DNA from: Streptomyces griseus
GTDB taxonomy: Bacteria > Actinomycetota > Actinomycetes > Nanopelagicales > Nanopelagicaceae
Direction: 5' to 3'
DNA length: 64,000 nucleotides
Assembly: GCA_945884695.1 (NCBI GenBank)
Contig: CAMCYO010000005.1
Location: 1 to 64,000, forward strand
Positions within the stretch are counted from its first letter, which is position 1; every line of letters starts with the position of its first letter. Of this stretch, positions 26,956-35,742 are shown in pieces. A model generated the notes under the pieces. It did no database searches. It had not been told where the DNA came from and saw only the letters and a program-made list of their open reading frames with translations. The translations under genes and the position numbers were made by a program.

Positions 26956-28374
26956 CTACCGCTCTTCTTTCGATGTTATCGACCAACGTGGTCCTTGCGG
27001 AGTATCTTCAATAGCAATTCCAAGTGCTAATAAGCCATCACGAATTGCATCAGATGCCGCAAAATCTTTTCGATCTCGGGCAGATGCACGTTGAGCAAGT
27101 GCTAGATGAATTGTCCCATCAAGTGCGTTGGTTAAATCACCATTTCTGGATTTTCCATCGCTAGAGAGCTCAAAAACTGGGTCAAATGGGTCGCAACCAA
27201 GGACCTCTAGCGCGCCTCTTACTTCATTTGCGCTAATGGCAATGAGTTTCTTATCTCCTGCGGTGATGGCTGTATTTCCTGTTTTCATGGATTGAGAGAT
27301 CGTGGCAAGGGCCTGCGGTACTGCTAAATCATCATTCATCGCAGAAATAAAATCCTTTGAAAGAGTTGGGTCTGGTGTTTGTCCCAAAATTTCTTCTGCA
27401 CGATAAAGAAAACTTTCAATTCTGCGAAATGCGGTTGCTGACTCTTCTAAGGCTGGCTGAGAGAATTCCAGCATTGAGCGATAGTGCGCACTTCCTAGAT
27501 ACCAACGGAGTTCTATTCCTCGAACTACTTTTAACAGTTCGGTTACTTGCAATGAGTTGCCAAGTGACTTACTCATCTTTTCACCAGAGGTTGTCACCCA
27601 AGCGTTATGCATCCAGCGTTTGGCAAAACCCCACCCAGCAGATTGAGATTGAGCAATCTCATTTTCATGATGCGGGAAAATGAGATCAAGTCCGCCACCG
27701 TGGATATCAAAGCTTTCACCTAAGTATGCATGTGCCATTGCAGAACATTCCAGATGCCAGCCAGGTCGGCCATCTCCCCATGGCGTTGGCCACGAAGGCT
27801 CTCCTGGCTTTGCGCTTTTCCAGAGCGCAAAATCTTTTGGATCTTTCTTAAAAGTTTCTGTTGCATCATCCGATGGCAACAGATCATCAATCTTTTGACC
27901 GGAAAGCGTGAGGTAGGAAGAAAGTTTCCTTACTTCAAGATAAACATCTCCATTGCCTGGAACATAGGCCGAACCATTGTCAATAAGTTTTTGCATCAAC
28001 TCAATCATTTGGGTGATGTGACCCGTTGCTCGAGGCTCATAGGTTGGGGGCATTACATTGAGCGCAGAATATGCATCGGAAAATGCGCGTTCATACTTCA
28101 TTGCAACTGCCCACCATGGTGATTTTTCTATGATTGCCTTCTGCAAAATCTTGTCATCAATATCTGTAACGTTTCGGATGAAAATTACTGATAACCCGCT
28201 CTTTTCTAACCAGCGACGTAAGATATCGAAATTCACACCACTTCGAATATGGCCGATATGCGGTGGTGCTTGCACAGTTGCACCGCATAAATATATGGAT
28301 GCTTCACCTTTTTTTAGGGGGACAAAGGGATGGACCGCTCGCGACAACGTGTCATATAACGAAAGCGAACTCAT
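26956..28374 (-). CDS. cysS: Cysteinyl-tRNA synthetase
   Basis: A 472-residue class Ia synthetase that charges tRNA-Cys. The HIGH motif is Pro-Pro-His-Ile-Gly-His near residue 37-42, preceded by a zinc-ligand Cys in Leu-Cys-Gly-Ala-Thr-Val. The Phe-Pro-His-His-Glu-Asn-Glu zinc site and Lys-Met-Ser-Lys-Ser (about 268-272) are present. The paralogous mycothiol ligase MshC is shorter (~410 aa) and lacks this gene context, so CysS is preferred. Lies between ispF and rlmB on the same strand. Confidence 0.95.
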   Translation of the reverse strand: MSSLSLYDTLSRAVHPFVPLKKGEASIYLCGATVQAPPHIGHIRSGVNFDILRRWLEKSGLSVIFIRNVTDIDDKILQKAIIEKSPWWAVAMKYERAFSDAYSALNVMPPTYEPRATGHITQMIELMQKLIDNGSAYVPGNGDVYLEVRKLSSYLTLSGQKIDDLLPSDDATETFKKDPKDFALWKSAKPGEPSWPTPWGDGRPGWHLECSAMAHAYLGESFDIHGGGLDLIFPHHENEIAQSQSAGWGFAKRWMHNAWVTTSGEKMSKSLGNSLQVTELLKVVRGIELRWYLGSAHYRSMLEFSQPALEESATAFRRIESFLYRAEEILGQTPDPTLSKDFISAMNDDLAVPQALATISQSMKTGNTAITAGDKKLIAISANEVRGALEVLGCDPFDPVFELSSDGKSRNGDLTNALDGTIHLALAQRASARDRKDFAASDAIRDGLLALGIAIEDTPQGPRWSITSKEER

Positions 28375-28405
28375 TGGCTCAGTCTATCTTGGGAAGTAAT
28401 CGCGC

Positions 28406-28915
28406 TTAGGAAGGCTTATATATAAGGGCGTTTGCAATTGCTGCAATTCCCTTACCTTCGCCAGTAAAGCCCAAGCCATCGGTTGTTGTGGCGCTCAATG
28501 AAACACTGGCACCACCAAGTGCTTTGGAAAGTGCTGATGTAGCTTCTTCTCTACGAGCGCCAAGTTTTGGTCTGTTGCCAATAATTTCCACGCTGACATT
28601 TGAAATGACATAACCAGTGTTTGTAATCAATTTCAACACCTCTTGTAGAAGGCTTGCGCCCGAGCTATTGGCATATTCAGGGCGATCAACTCCAAATTTT
28701 GAACCAAGATCTCCAAGGCTTGAAGCACTCAATAACGCATCGCAGATTGCATGGGCCACTACATCTCCATCAGAGTGTGCTTCAACGCCAATTTCTCCTG
28801 GCCATTGCAAACCGGCAAGCCACATGGGCCTTGCAAGATCTTGGGAAAAAGCATGCGCATCAATACCAACACCGATTCGCATGTGAGAGGCAAATACGCC
28901 GTCAGGTGAAGTCAT
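28406..28915 (-). CDS. ispF: 2-C-methyl-D-erythritol 2,4-cyclodiphosphate synthase
   Basis: A 169-residue MEP-pathway enzyme that cyclises CDP-ME-2-phosphate with release of CMP. The metal-binding Gly-Ile-Asp-Ala-His (about residue 17-21) and the His in [11 protein letters not shown] are present, as is the C-terminal [14 protein letters not shown]. Start at 28915 is favoured over the internal ATG at 28882 because AAAGG lies 6 bases ahead of it. ispD is not adjacent; carD precedes it by 23 bases. Confidence 0.95.
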   Translation of the reverse strand: MTSPDGVFASHMRIGVGIDAHAFSQDLARPMWLAGLQWPGEIGVEAHSDGDVVAHAICDALLSASSLGDLGSKFGVDRPEYANSSGASLLQEVLKLITNTGYVISNVSVEIIGNRPKLGARREEATSALSKALGGASVSLSATTTDGLGFTGEGKGIAAIANALIYKPS

Positions 28916-28938
28916 TGATTACCTTTCGGTGAAAACAA

Positions 28939-29421
28939 TTAAGAAGCTAAAACCTCATCAAGGATGACGCCGGCTTTTACTTCATCGGTACGCTCGGCAA
29001 GTGCCAATTCTGAAATCAGAATCTGCTTAGCTTTAGCGAGCATGCGCTTTTCGCCGGCTGAAAGACCACGGTCTAAATCACGGCGATACAAGTCGCGCAC
29101 GACTTCGGCAACCTTAATGACATCACCTGAGGCAAGTTTTTCAAGATTGGCCTTATAGCGACGGGACCAGTTTGTAGGCTCTTCGGTATATGGCTGACGC
29201 AAAACGCTAAATACTCGGTCTAAGCCGGCGCTATCTACAACATCGCGCACTCCAACAAGGTCCACATTCTCTGCTGGAACTCGAACTGTGAGATCGCCTT
29301 GGGCTACTTTCAATACTAGGTAGGTCTTCTCTTCACCTTTTATTACTCGGGTCTCGATTGCTTCGATGAGAGCCGCTCCGTGATGAGGATAAACAACAGT
29401 TTCGCCGACCTTAAATGACAT
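28939..29421 (-). CDS. carD: CarD-family RNA polymerase-binding regulator
   Basis: A 160-residue protein. The N-terminal ~60 residues are the Tudor-like RNA-polymerase-interacting domain ([11 protein letters not shown]). The C-terminal helical DNA-binding domain carries the Trp-Ser-Arg-Arg-Tyr-Lys-Ala-Asn segment, whose Trp wedges into the upstream fork of the promoter bubble. It stabilises open complexes, especially at rRNA promoters. The leader region upstream contains several inverted repeats. It is first in a leftward block carD-ispF-cysS-rlmB-SGNH. Confidence 0.95.
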   Translation of the reverse strand: MSFKVGETVVYPHHGAALIEAIETRVIKGEEKTYLVLKVAQGDLTVRVPAENVDLVGVRDVVDSAGLDRVFSVLRQPYTEEPTNWSRRYKANLEKLASGDVIKVAEVVRDLYRRDLDRGLSAGEKRMLAKAKQILISELALAERTDEVKAGVILDEVLAS

Positions 29422-29460
29422 GTAATGCCCTTCGTTAGGGGCTAATAATACCAGCCATTA

Positions 29461-29595
29461 GTGACTACAGTCACCTCGGGGTTTTACGCATAAAACCAGC
29501 TTTTTTAGCCCCGTTTAAGATGTTTACAAATTGTATGCAGTTGCGTGAGAGAATAATTGTGTTGCAACGATAGTTGCAACCTTGAAATTTCAAGG
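29461..29595. promoter_or_regulatory. Divergent carD / lipoprotein control region with four inverted repeats
   Basis: This short region between divergent genes contains: GTGACT-AC-AGTCAC (29461-29474); GGTTTTA-CGCA-TAAAACC followed on the plus strand by a T-rich stretch (about 29479-29508); two copies of the self-complementary octamer GTTGCAAC at 29561-29568 and 29573-29580 separated by GATA; and a perfect 16-bp palindrome CCTTGAAATTTCAAGG (29580-29595). The last one contains the AAGG of the lipoprotein ribosome site, so it could hide it as an RNA hairpin. The 12-bp spacing of the two octamers suggests a dimer-binding operator. No known consensus identified. Confidence 0.6.
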
Positions 29596-29603
29596 AGCAG
29601 GTA

Positions 29604-30083
29604 ATGCGAAAAATCACTGCAATATCAATAGCCCTATCACTTACTTTTTCATTAACTGCGTGCGCTGCAGGAAAAACTGCGCCGACTTCAACGGTTAAAG
29701 AAGTAACTGATGGAGTTGAGGGTTCGATATTGACTGGTGGAAATGATGTTCGCGTAAGTGGGTTACTTCTTGTGGCACAACCTGATGGAAGCGCAGTTCT
29801 TGTTGGTTCCATGGTTAACGGCGCAGATACTCCTGAGGATTTATTAGCTGTGGCAGCAGGAGAAATTATCGGTGTACTTTCTGCGACAACTCTGCCTATG
29901 GCTCAAAACAAACCACTTTACTTTGCCGGGGATTCCGCTAATGCAAAAGTGATTTTTCCAAATATCACTGCAAAACCAGGCGAGCGGGTTAAAGTAAAAC
30001 TTTTCTTTTCTCACGCTGGCGAGTTAGATCTTGATGCGCTTGTGCGCGAGCAAGATGGAATCTATGCAGGGGTAACTACTTAA
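29604..30083 (+). CDS. Lipoprotein, possibly PCuAC/DUF461-like
   Basis: A 159-residue protein with a clear lipoprotein signal: Met-Arg-Lys, a hydrophobic stretch, then lipobox Leu-Thr-Ala-Cys (Cys ~20). The mature part looks like a beta-sandwich with the pattern Pro-Gly-Glu-Arg-Val-Lys-Val-Lys-Leu-Phe-Phe, reminiscent of actinobacterial LpqE/PCuAC-type proteins, but I see no obvious Met/His copper-binding set. Ribosome site AAGGAG precedes ATG. It lies divergent from carD and convergent (4-base overlap) with the response regulator. Family assignment is tentative. Confidence 0.7.
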   Translation: MRKITAISIALSLTFSLTACAAGKTAPTSTVKEVTDGVEGSILTGGNDVRVSGLLLVAQPDGSAVLVGSMVNGADTPEDLLAVAAGEIIGVLSATTLPMAQNKPLYFAGDSANAKVIFPNITAKPGERVKVKLFFSHAGELDLDALVREQDGIYAGVTT

Positions 30084-30766
30084 GACTCCATCTTATATCC
30101 AAGACCACGAACGGTCTGGATAAAAACTGGGTTTGCTGGATCTTTTTCAATCTTTGCGCGCAATCTTTTAATATGCACATCAAGAGTTTTGGTATCACCA
30201 ACATAATCACTGCCCCATACGCGATCAATTAATTGAAGACGTGTTAATACTCGTCCAGAATTTCGCATGAGAAATTCAAGTAGCTCAAATTCCTTCAGTG
30301 GCAAGTTTGTTGGCGAATTATCTACAGAAACTAAGTGGCGGTCTGTATCCATACGAACTGGACCAGCAGTAAGAACGTGACCGTCGTTGTCTGAGAACGA
30401 TTCATTTCCATTTCTACGAAGAATTGCTCGAATTCGGGCGACAAGTTCGCGTGATGAATAAGGCTTTGTTACATAGTCATCAGCACCTAACTCGAGACCC
30501 ACGACTTTGTCTACTTCAGCATCTTTTGCAGTCAACATAACGATTGGCACATTCGAGCGAGTGCGTAATTGCCGACACACTTCAGTTCCGGACAGCCCTG
30601 GCAACATGAGATCCAGTAAAACTAAATCTGCGCCGTTGCGATCAAATTCTTCAATCGCCTTTGGCCCCGTATCTGCTACTCCGACGTCAAAACCTTCGCG
30701 ACCAAGAAGATAGGCCAGCGCCTCGGAAAAAGACTCTTCGTCTTCAACTACAAGAATTCTTGTCAC
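30080..30766 (-). CDS. regX3: OmpR-family response regulator, PhoP/RegX3-like
   Basis: A 228-residue two-domain regulator. The receiver domain has the acidic Glu-Asp-Glu pocket at residues 8-10, phosphoacceptor D52 in Leu-Leu-Asp-Leu-Met-Leu-Pro, and K102-region Thr-Lys-Pro. The C-terminal winged-helix DNA-binding domain has Leu-Pro-Leu-Lys-Glu-Phe-Glu-Leu-Leu-Glu-Phe-Leu. It is coupled to the histidine kinase (ATGA overlap 30763-30766) and divergently placed next to phoU, so it is most likely the phosphate-starvation regulator (RegX3 in mycobacteria, PhoP in Streptomyces). The exact orthologue name is inference. Confidence 0.9.
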   Translation of the reverse strand: MTRILVVEDEESFSEALAYLLGREGFDVGVADTGPKAIEEFDRNGADLVLLDLMLPGLSGTEVCRQLRTRSNVPIVMLTAKDAEVDKVVGLELGADDYVTKPYSSRELVARIRAILRRNGNESFSDNDGHVLTAGPVRMDTDRHLVSVDNSPTNLPLKEFELLEFLMRNSGRVLTRLQLIDRVWGSDYVGDTKTLDVHIKRLRAKIEKDPANPVFIQTVRGLGYKMES

Positions 30767-31881
30767 TTAATTGTCTCCATTGCTGCTAGTTGATCGACTG
30801 AATTGGTGTGATTGGTTTCAATATATTCCGGTAAACGAACCGTGAAGGTACTTCCAGCTCCTTCAACACTCCACAATGAAATATCGCCACCATGATTTGT
30901 AACAATATGTTTTACTATTGATAGACCTAACCCGGTGCCACCGGTTGCTCTTGATCGAGCTGGGTCTACTCTATAAAAACGTTCGAATACTCTTTCTAAA
31001 TCTTTTTCCGGAATCCCTAACCCTTGGTCGCTAATAGAAATTTCTGCAAGGCCATCGTGAGAGAGCAAAGCAATCGCCACCCGGGTGCTATCTGGGCTGT
31101 AATTAATGGCATTTTCGACAAGATTGCTTATAGTCATTCTTATTTGGTCATGGTCTCCCAATATTTTCACTTTTGGGCAATCACCAAAAACTAATGAAAT
31201 ATTTCGAGCCTCTGCGGCGAGCCGCGAGCCATCAATTGATTCATTCACCACCGTTTGTAGATCTAGAACTTGCGCATTTTTAAGCGGGTCATCATCTTGT
31301 AACCTCGAGAGATTAATAATTTCTTGAACTAAATCAGTCAACCTTTTTGCTTCCAATTGCATGCGAGATGCAAACTTGACGATCGCTTCAGGATCATCAC
31401 TAGCACCCAGTACTGCTTCACTTAGAATGGAAAGTGCTCCGATCGGTGTCTTAAGTTCATGTGAAATGTTGGCGACAAAATCACGACGAACTGAGTCAAG
31501 TCGACGTAGCTCGCTATCGTCAAAGATAAGGGCAATAATTAACCCTTGGTTACCAATTGGTGTCACGCGGACTAACAAATCATGAGTACCTGCGCCAACT
31601 GGGCCTCGAGGTAATTCAATTGTCTCCTCCTGATAAACGCCAGATCTGCGGACTGCTCTAACGAGAGTACTCAGACGCTCAGAACTAACCCGACCATCTC
31701 TTACTAAGCCCAACGCGCCAATACCACTTGAGATTTCAACTACCTTTTCACCTGGAGCAAATATTAAATACTCGGCATCAATAACGGATAAGACTTGAGA
31801 AATACCTATAGGTATAGCCCATTCATTATTATCGACAGAATTAGAAACCAGATTAGATTTTGCCCAACGGCGTTTAATCAC
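30763..31881 (-). CDS. Sensor histidine kinase, SenX3/PhoR-like, lacking membrane segment
   Basis: A 372-residue kinase. Residues ~25-120 are PAS-like; the dimerisation/phosphoacceptor His is H141 in Asn-Ile-Ser-His-Glu-Leu-Lys-Thr-Pro. The ATPase domain shows the N box (Asn-Leu-Val-Glu-Asn-Ala-Ile-Asn-Tyr), G1 Asp-Gln-Gly-Leu-Gly-Ile and G2 Gly-Gly-Thr-Gly-Leu-Gly-Leu-Ser. SenX3/PhoR proteins normally begin with transmembrane helices; here none is seen, and an in-frame stop (TAA) lies about 55 bases upstream of the GTG at 31881. The start codon directly follows a run of G. It is paired with the response regulator downstream. Confidence 0.88.
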   Translation of the reverse strand: MIKRRWAKSNLVSNSVDNNEWAIPIGISQVLSVIDAEYLIFAPGEKVVEISSGIGALGLVRDGRVSSERLSTLVRAVRRSGVYQEETIELPRGPVGAGTHDLLVRVTPIGNQGLIIALIFDDSELRRLDSVRRDFVANISHELKTPIGALSILSEAVLGASDDPEAIVKFASRMQLEAKRLTDLVQEIINLSRLQDDDPLKNAQVLDLQTVVNESIDGSRLAAEARNISLVFGDCPKVKILGDHDQIRMTISNLVENAINYSPDSTRVAIALLSHDGLAEISISDQGLGIPEKDLERVFERFYRVDPARSRATGGTGLGLSIVKHIVTNHGGDISLWSVEGAGSTFTVRLPEYIETNHTNSVDQLAAMETIK

Positions 31882-32024
31882 CCCCCCATCGTAGAGAATC
31901 CAGCTCCAATAAGCCTTATCCGATTGCCATTATTGAGTAATCAGCGCCCAGTCTTTACGCCACATTCAATTTCTGTTCACTTATAAGCCCTTGCCGGATG
32001 GGTTGACAAGATATTGTTCCTCTC

Positions 32025-32678
32025 ATGCGCGATGCCTTTCATGATGAGTTGGATTCCATTGGCCAGACCCTTATAGATATGGGACATCTGGTCGGCACTG
32101 CAGTGCAATTAGCCACTACTGCACTACTCACCGCTGATTTGAAAATTGCCGAGCAAGTTATTTCAGAAGATATTAAAATTGACAATATGCAACACGAACT
32201 CGATGCCAAGACTTTAAATATTCTAGTCAGAGAACAACCGGTTGCTGGAGATTTAAGAACACTCATCTCTTCCCTCCGCATGAGCGCTGATCTAGAGCGC
32301 ATGGGAGATCTAGCACATCACATCGCTAAAGTGGCCAGAATGCGTTTCCCATCAACAGCCGTACCGCCTGAGTTGGTGCTTACTATTCAAGAGATGGGTG
32401 ATGTTCTTAGCAGAATCATCACAAAAACTACAGGTGTACTTAGAACTCACGACCTTGAATCTGCAATCCAGCTTGAAAAAGATGATGACGAGATGGATAA
32501 GTTACATCGCAAATTATTCTTAATTCTTTTGGATGATGCTTGGCCACATGGGATTGAAACAGCAATTGATATGACTTTGCTTGGTCGTTACTACGAGCGT
32601 TGCGCTGACCATGCTGTTTCAGTTTGCCGTCGAGTTTATTTCCTTGTTACAGGCGAGTACGCGTCCGAGCAGGCTTAA
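32025..32678 (+). CDS. phoU: Phosphate-signalling protein PhoU
   Basis: A 217-residue all-helical protein with two PhoU three-helix repeats (about residues 10-110 and 115-210), each with an acidic metal-binding motif such as Glu-Arg-Met-Gly-Asp and Glu-Arg-Cys-Ala-Asp-His. It links the Pst phosphate transporter to the Pho histidine kinase and dampens signalling when phosphate is plentiful. Divergent from the kinase gene with a 143-bp gap, the order found in other actinobacteria. No pst genes are in the window. Convergent overlap of 4 bases with gpmA. Confidence 0.95.
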   Translation: MRDAFHDELDSIGQTLIDMGHLVGTAVQLATTALLTADLKIAEQVISEDIKIDNMQHELDAKTLNILVREQPVAGDLRTLISSLRMSADLERMGDLAHHIAKVARMRFPSTAVPPELVLTIQEMGDVLSRIITKTTGVLRTHDLESAIQLEKDDDEMDKLHRKLFLILLDDAWPHGIETAIDMTLLGRYYERCADHAVSVCRRVYFLVTGEYASEQA

Positions 32679-33421
32679 CCTTTTCCTTGATTTGCAACGG
32701 CGCTAATCGCAGCCTTAGCTGAATCTGAATCTAAATACTCGCCGCCTTTAATAATCGGACGCAATTGTGCATCCAATTTGTATAGCAAAGGAATGCCAGT
32801 AGGAATATTGAGTTCAGCAATATCTCCATCAGAAATTCCATCTAAATGTTTTACAAGTGCGCGCAAGGAATTTCCGTGAGCCGTTACAAGGATTCTCTTC
32901 CCCGTTTTTAAATCAGGAATAATCGATTCATTCCAATAAGGAAGCATTCGAGCAACTACATCTTTTAGGCATTCGGTCTTGGGAACTGCTGACCCAATTT
33001 CTGCATAGCGTGCATCTTTTGCCTGGCTGTACGAATCGCCATCCTCAATCGGTGGGGGCGGGACATCGTATGAACGACGCCATAATTTGAATTGCTCTTC
33101 TCCGAATTGCGCGAGGGTTTCTTTCTTATCTTTGCCTTGCAGCGCTCCGTAGTGGCGTTCATTGAGTCGCCAAGATCTGCGCACCGGAATCCACATACGG
33201 TCGCATGCATCGAGGGCAAGTTGAGAAGTATGAATCGCACGACGCAATAGTGAGGTATGTAAAATATCAGGTAGAAGTTTTTTATCTTCTAGTAAATGCC
33301 CGCCACGCTTGGCTTCTTCTACACCTTTTTGCGAAAGCGCAACATCGACCCAACCAGTGAATAGATTTTTAGCGTTCCACTCACTCTCGCCATGACGCAA
33401 GAGAATTAGCGTGTACTCCAT
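32675..33421 (-). CDS. gpmA: 2,3-bisphosphoglycerate-dependent phosphoglycerate mutase
   Basis: A 248-residue dPGM that interconverts 3- and 2-phosphoglycerate in glycolysis. The phosphohistidine is H10 in Leu-Arg-His-Gly-Glu-Ser-Glu-Trp-Asn. The second catalytic His lies in Val-Thr-Ala-His-Gly-Asn-Ser, and the [12 protein letters not shown] block typical of GpmA is present. Upstream on the same strand are a YbjN-family gene (27-bp gap) and mshA, a common actinobacterial order. Confidence 0.96.
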   Translation of the reverse strand: MEYTLILLRHGESEWNAKNLFTGWVDVALSQKGVEEAKRGGHLLEDKKLLPDILHTSLLRRAIHTSQLALDACDRMWIPVRRSWRLNERHYGALQGKDKKETLAQFGEEQFKLWRRSYDVPPPPIEDGDSYSQAKDARYAEIGSAVPKTECLKDVVARMLPYWNESIIPDLKTGKRILVTAHGNSLRALVKHLDGISDGDIAELNIPTGIPLLYKLDAQLRPIIKGGEYLDSDSAKAAISAVANQGKG

Positions 33422-33448
33422 GGAACTATTCTCTCCGATTCTTTGGGA

Positions 33449-33931
33449 TTAAACCAAATGTTCAAATGCTTTTAGGTTAGCTAAGGATTCTCCGCGAGAT
33501 ACTCGCCAAGCCCATTCGCGTCTAATTGCCGAGGTGAAGCCCAATTCTAATAGTGGATTAAATGCCGAATCTGAATACTGTAAAACCGCGCCTAATAGCC
33601 GGTCGATTTCTCGATCCGTTACAGCGTTTAGGGGCAAACGCCCGACGAGAAAGACATCACCCAAATCATTAATCGCGAAGGCAACTCCATACATTCCGGC
33701 ATTTTTTCGCATGCACCATTCGTGAACTGCGCCTGCGTTTTCATCAGGCTTTCGAATAACAAATGCATTGATGCTCAGGGAGTGATCTCCAACTAAGAGT
33801 GCACAGTGTGTTTCTAATTTTTTATCACCCGGCAATGTCACCAAGAAGGTATTTTCATTTCTTCGTTCAAAATCTAGCGCATGCGAATCTAGAAACTCTT
33901 CAATAGTGACTTTTGGGTCAATTGAAGTCAT
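33449..33931 (-). CDS. YbjN-domain protein
   Basis: A 160-residue protein of the YbjN family, a fold related to type III secretion chaperones, with unknown function in actinobacteria. The Asn-Thr-Phe-Leu-Val-Thr-Leu-Pro-Gly-Asp opening and the Val-His-Glu-Trp-Cys-Met-Arg-Lys-Asn segment are typical. It starts 4 bases after mshA ends, so it is probably co-translated with mshA and followed by gpmA; the mshA-ybjN-gpm order is conserved in the phylum. Confidence 0.82.
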   Translation of the reverse strand: MTSIDPKVTIEEFLDSHALDFERRNENTFLVTLPGDKKLETHCALLVGDHSLSINAFVIRKPDENAGAVHEWCMRKNAGMYGVAFAINDLGDVFLVGRLPLNAVTDREIDRLLGAVLQYSDSAFNPLLELGFTSAIRREWAWRVSRGESLANLKAFEHLV

Positions 33932-33935
33932 TTAC

Positions 33936-35198
33936 TTACCGCCCATAGGTTGCCCGAATTTTTGTACTCTCTGAAAGCACGCGATCATAAATATCTATAG
34001 TTCCTCGCGCCGTTGAATCCCATCCAAAGTGAGTTGCATGCTCTAACGCGCCCATGGAAAGTAAGACTCGGCGCTGAGGTTCAGCCAATAAACGGGCTAA
34101 TACTGAAGACCAAGCGCGTGGATCGTGTCCATCAACTAATACGCCAGAAATTCCATCAGCAACAGCTGTCCGAAGGCCACCCACTGCTGTTGCAACTACG
34201 GGTGTTCCACAGGCTTGTGATTCAAGTGCAACTAATCCAAATGATTCGCTGTAACTTGGAACGCATACTAAATCTGCTGCTCGATACCAATCTGGTAAAT
34301 CTTTGCGAGAAATTGGTGGCAAGAAACGAACAACATCGCTTATGCCTAGCCACTTCACCATCTCTTTTAATTTCTCAACTTCTGCCGTGCCAGCACCAGA
34401 GACTCCCCCGATGACGAAAACTATAAGTTTGCTACGCAAGTGGGGTGAGTGAGCGAGCATCTCTGCCGTTGCGCGAATTAATAGATCGGGACCTTTATGT
34501 GGCTGTATACGACCAACAAAAGTGATGACATGAGCATCGGTTGGAATTTGTAAAAGTCCGCGTGCATGCGCTCTTCCTTGCCCAGGGGTAAAGGTATAGA
34601 GATCAACACCCGGTGTTACGACGTGAACTAAATCTGGGCACGCTGAATATAGAGAAACCAAACTTGCAGCTTCTGAATCTGTGTTGGCAATGAGTCCTTG
34701 GGCAGATTCAACAACTTCCATTTCACCTCGAACACGAGAACCTGGCTCAGGTGATTCGCCTTGGGCTAAGTTTAAATTCTTTACTTTAGCCATTGTGTGC
34801 ATGGTATGAACAAGTGGAATCCCTAATTTTTTGCTAGCGGGCATGCCAACTTCGCCAGAAATCCAATAGTGAGAATGAATAACGTCATAGGTAGTTGTTC
34901 CCTCCAGTGCGCTCGTAAATTGACGAGCAAGTCCTGGAATATATTGCGGCAACTCTTCTTTAGTTACTCCTTCAACGGGCCCGGCATCCAAATGTCTGAC
35001 AGTAACGCCAGGTGCCAGCTCCACTGTGTCTGGCAAATCGGCATGAGCTCTGCGAGTAAAGATATCAATGCTAACTCCCATGGCCGCCATGCGTTTTGCA
35101 CTCTCGGCAACATAGATATTCATGCCACCGGCATCGCCTGCACCTGGTTGATCCAGCGGTGAGGTGTGCACCATCAAGGTGGCGATATGGCCTTTCAT
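33936..35198 (-). CDS. mshA: D-inositol-3-phosphate glycosyltransferase (mycothiol step 1)
   Basis: A 420-residue GT4 glycosyltransferase that joins GlcNAc from UDP-GlcNAc to 1L-inositol-1-phosphate, opening mycothiol synthesis. The N-terminal Gln-Pro-Gly-Ala-Gly-Asp-Ala-Gly-Gly-Met-Asn loop is the MshA hallmark. The C-terminal nucleotide-sugar site has Val-Gly-Arg-Ile-Gln-Pro-His-Lys-Gly-Pro and Pro-Ser-Tyr-Ser-Glu-Ser-Phe-Gly-Leu-Val-Ala. With the mshD-like gene at 39.1 kb, it indicates the organism makes mycothiol. Confidence 0.96.
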   Translation of the reverse strand: MKGHIATLMVHTSPLDQPGAGDAGGMNIYVAESAKRMAAMGVSIDIFTRRAHADLPDTVELAPGVTVRHLDAGPVEGVTKEELPQYIPGLARQFTSALEGTTTYDVIHSHYWISGEVGMPASKKLGIPLVHTMHTMAKVKNLNLAQGESPEPGSRVRGEMEVVESAQGLIANTDSEAASLVSLYSACPDLVHVVTPGVDLYTFTPGQGRAHARGLLQIPTDAHVITFVGRIQPHKGPDLLIRATAEMLAHSPHLRSKLIVFVIGGVSGAGTAEVEKLKEMVKWLGISDVVRFLPPISRKDLPDWYRAADLVCVPSYSESFGLVALESQACGTPVVATAVGGLRTAVADGISGVLVDGHDPRAWSSVLARLLAEPQRRVLLSMGALEHATHFGWDSTARGTIDIYDRVLSESTKIRATYGR

Positions 35199-35244
35199 AA
35201 GCGCATTCTACCGTTGATAAATGATTGTGCGAACCGGAGAATAT

Positions 35245-35742
35245 TTAACTAACGCGCGGAAGTGTTGACCAAAGGTGTGGTTGCATGATGCGGCCTTCGG
35301 CTGCCATGTCGTATGCGAAGAATAGTTCGCCTTCAACTAGGCCGTAGAGGCGAGAGCCAGCAGTAACAATCTTGGCAGTTGGTGCTGAATATCCTTGATC
35401 CATCTCTAATTGAATTTTTGGGCCATCAAAACGTCCAACCCATCCTTCGCTAATTCCGGTGTTATGTGAGATAACAACTTCCAAAACATTGTCAGGTTTT
35501 ACTCTCCAGAAACCAGTTTCTGATCCACCTGGACGAACTACTTCTCCATCGGCATCCAAAATCCATGAGCGAGAGTAATAGGTAAGAAATGGGCGGCCGT
35601 CATGTGCGAAAACAACTTCATGCGCAAACTCAAAAGGTGGAATGGTTTCGTATTCACCGCGACCTTTACCGATCCATGTTCCAACCAACCATGCAAGCGG
35701 ATTGAGATCTGGATGTAGCCCATCTGGAATTTGAAAAACCAT
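35245..35742 (-). CDS. Nitrobindin-like haem-binding beta-barrel protein
   Basis: A 165-residue lipocalin-like/FABP-like beta-barrel of the nitrobindin (THAP4 C-domain, DUF1794) family. The opening Leu-Val-Gly-Thr-Trp-Ile-Gly-Lys-Gly-Arg-Gly-Glu-Tyr motif is present, as is the C-terminal His in Pro-His-Leu-Trp-Ser, the expected axial haem ligand. Members bind ferric haem and react with NO or peroxynitrite. Its ATG overlaps the stop of a 34-aa membrane ORF (TAATG), so the two are translationally linked. Confidence 0.88.
   Translation of the reverse strand: MVFQIPDGLHPDLNPLAWLVGTWIGKGRGEYETIPPFEFAHEVVFAHDGRPFLTYYSRSWILDADGEVVRPGGSETGFWRVKPDNVLEVVISHNTGISEGWVGRFDGPKIQLEMDQGYSAPTAKIVTAGSRLYGLVEGELFFAYDMAAEGRIMQPHLWSTLPRVS

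Noticed and set aside
26956-28374. MshC (mycothiol cysteine ligase) instead of CysS
   Set aside because: Length of 472 residues, the full zinc site and the ispF-cysS-rlmB gene order all favour CysS.
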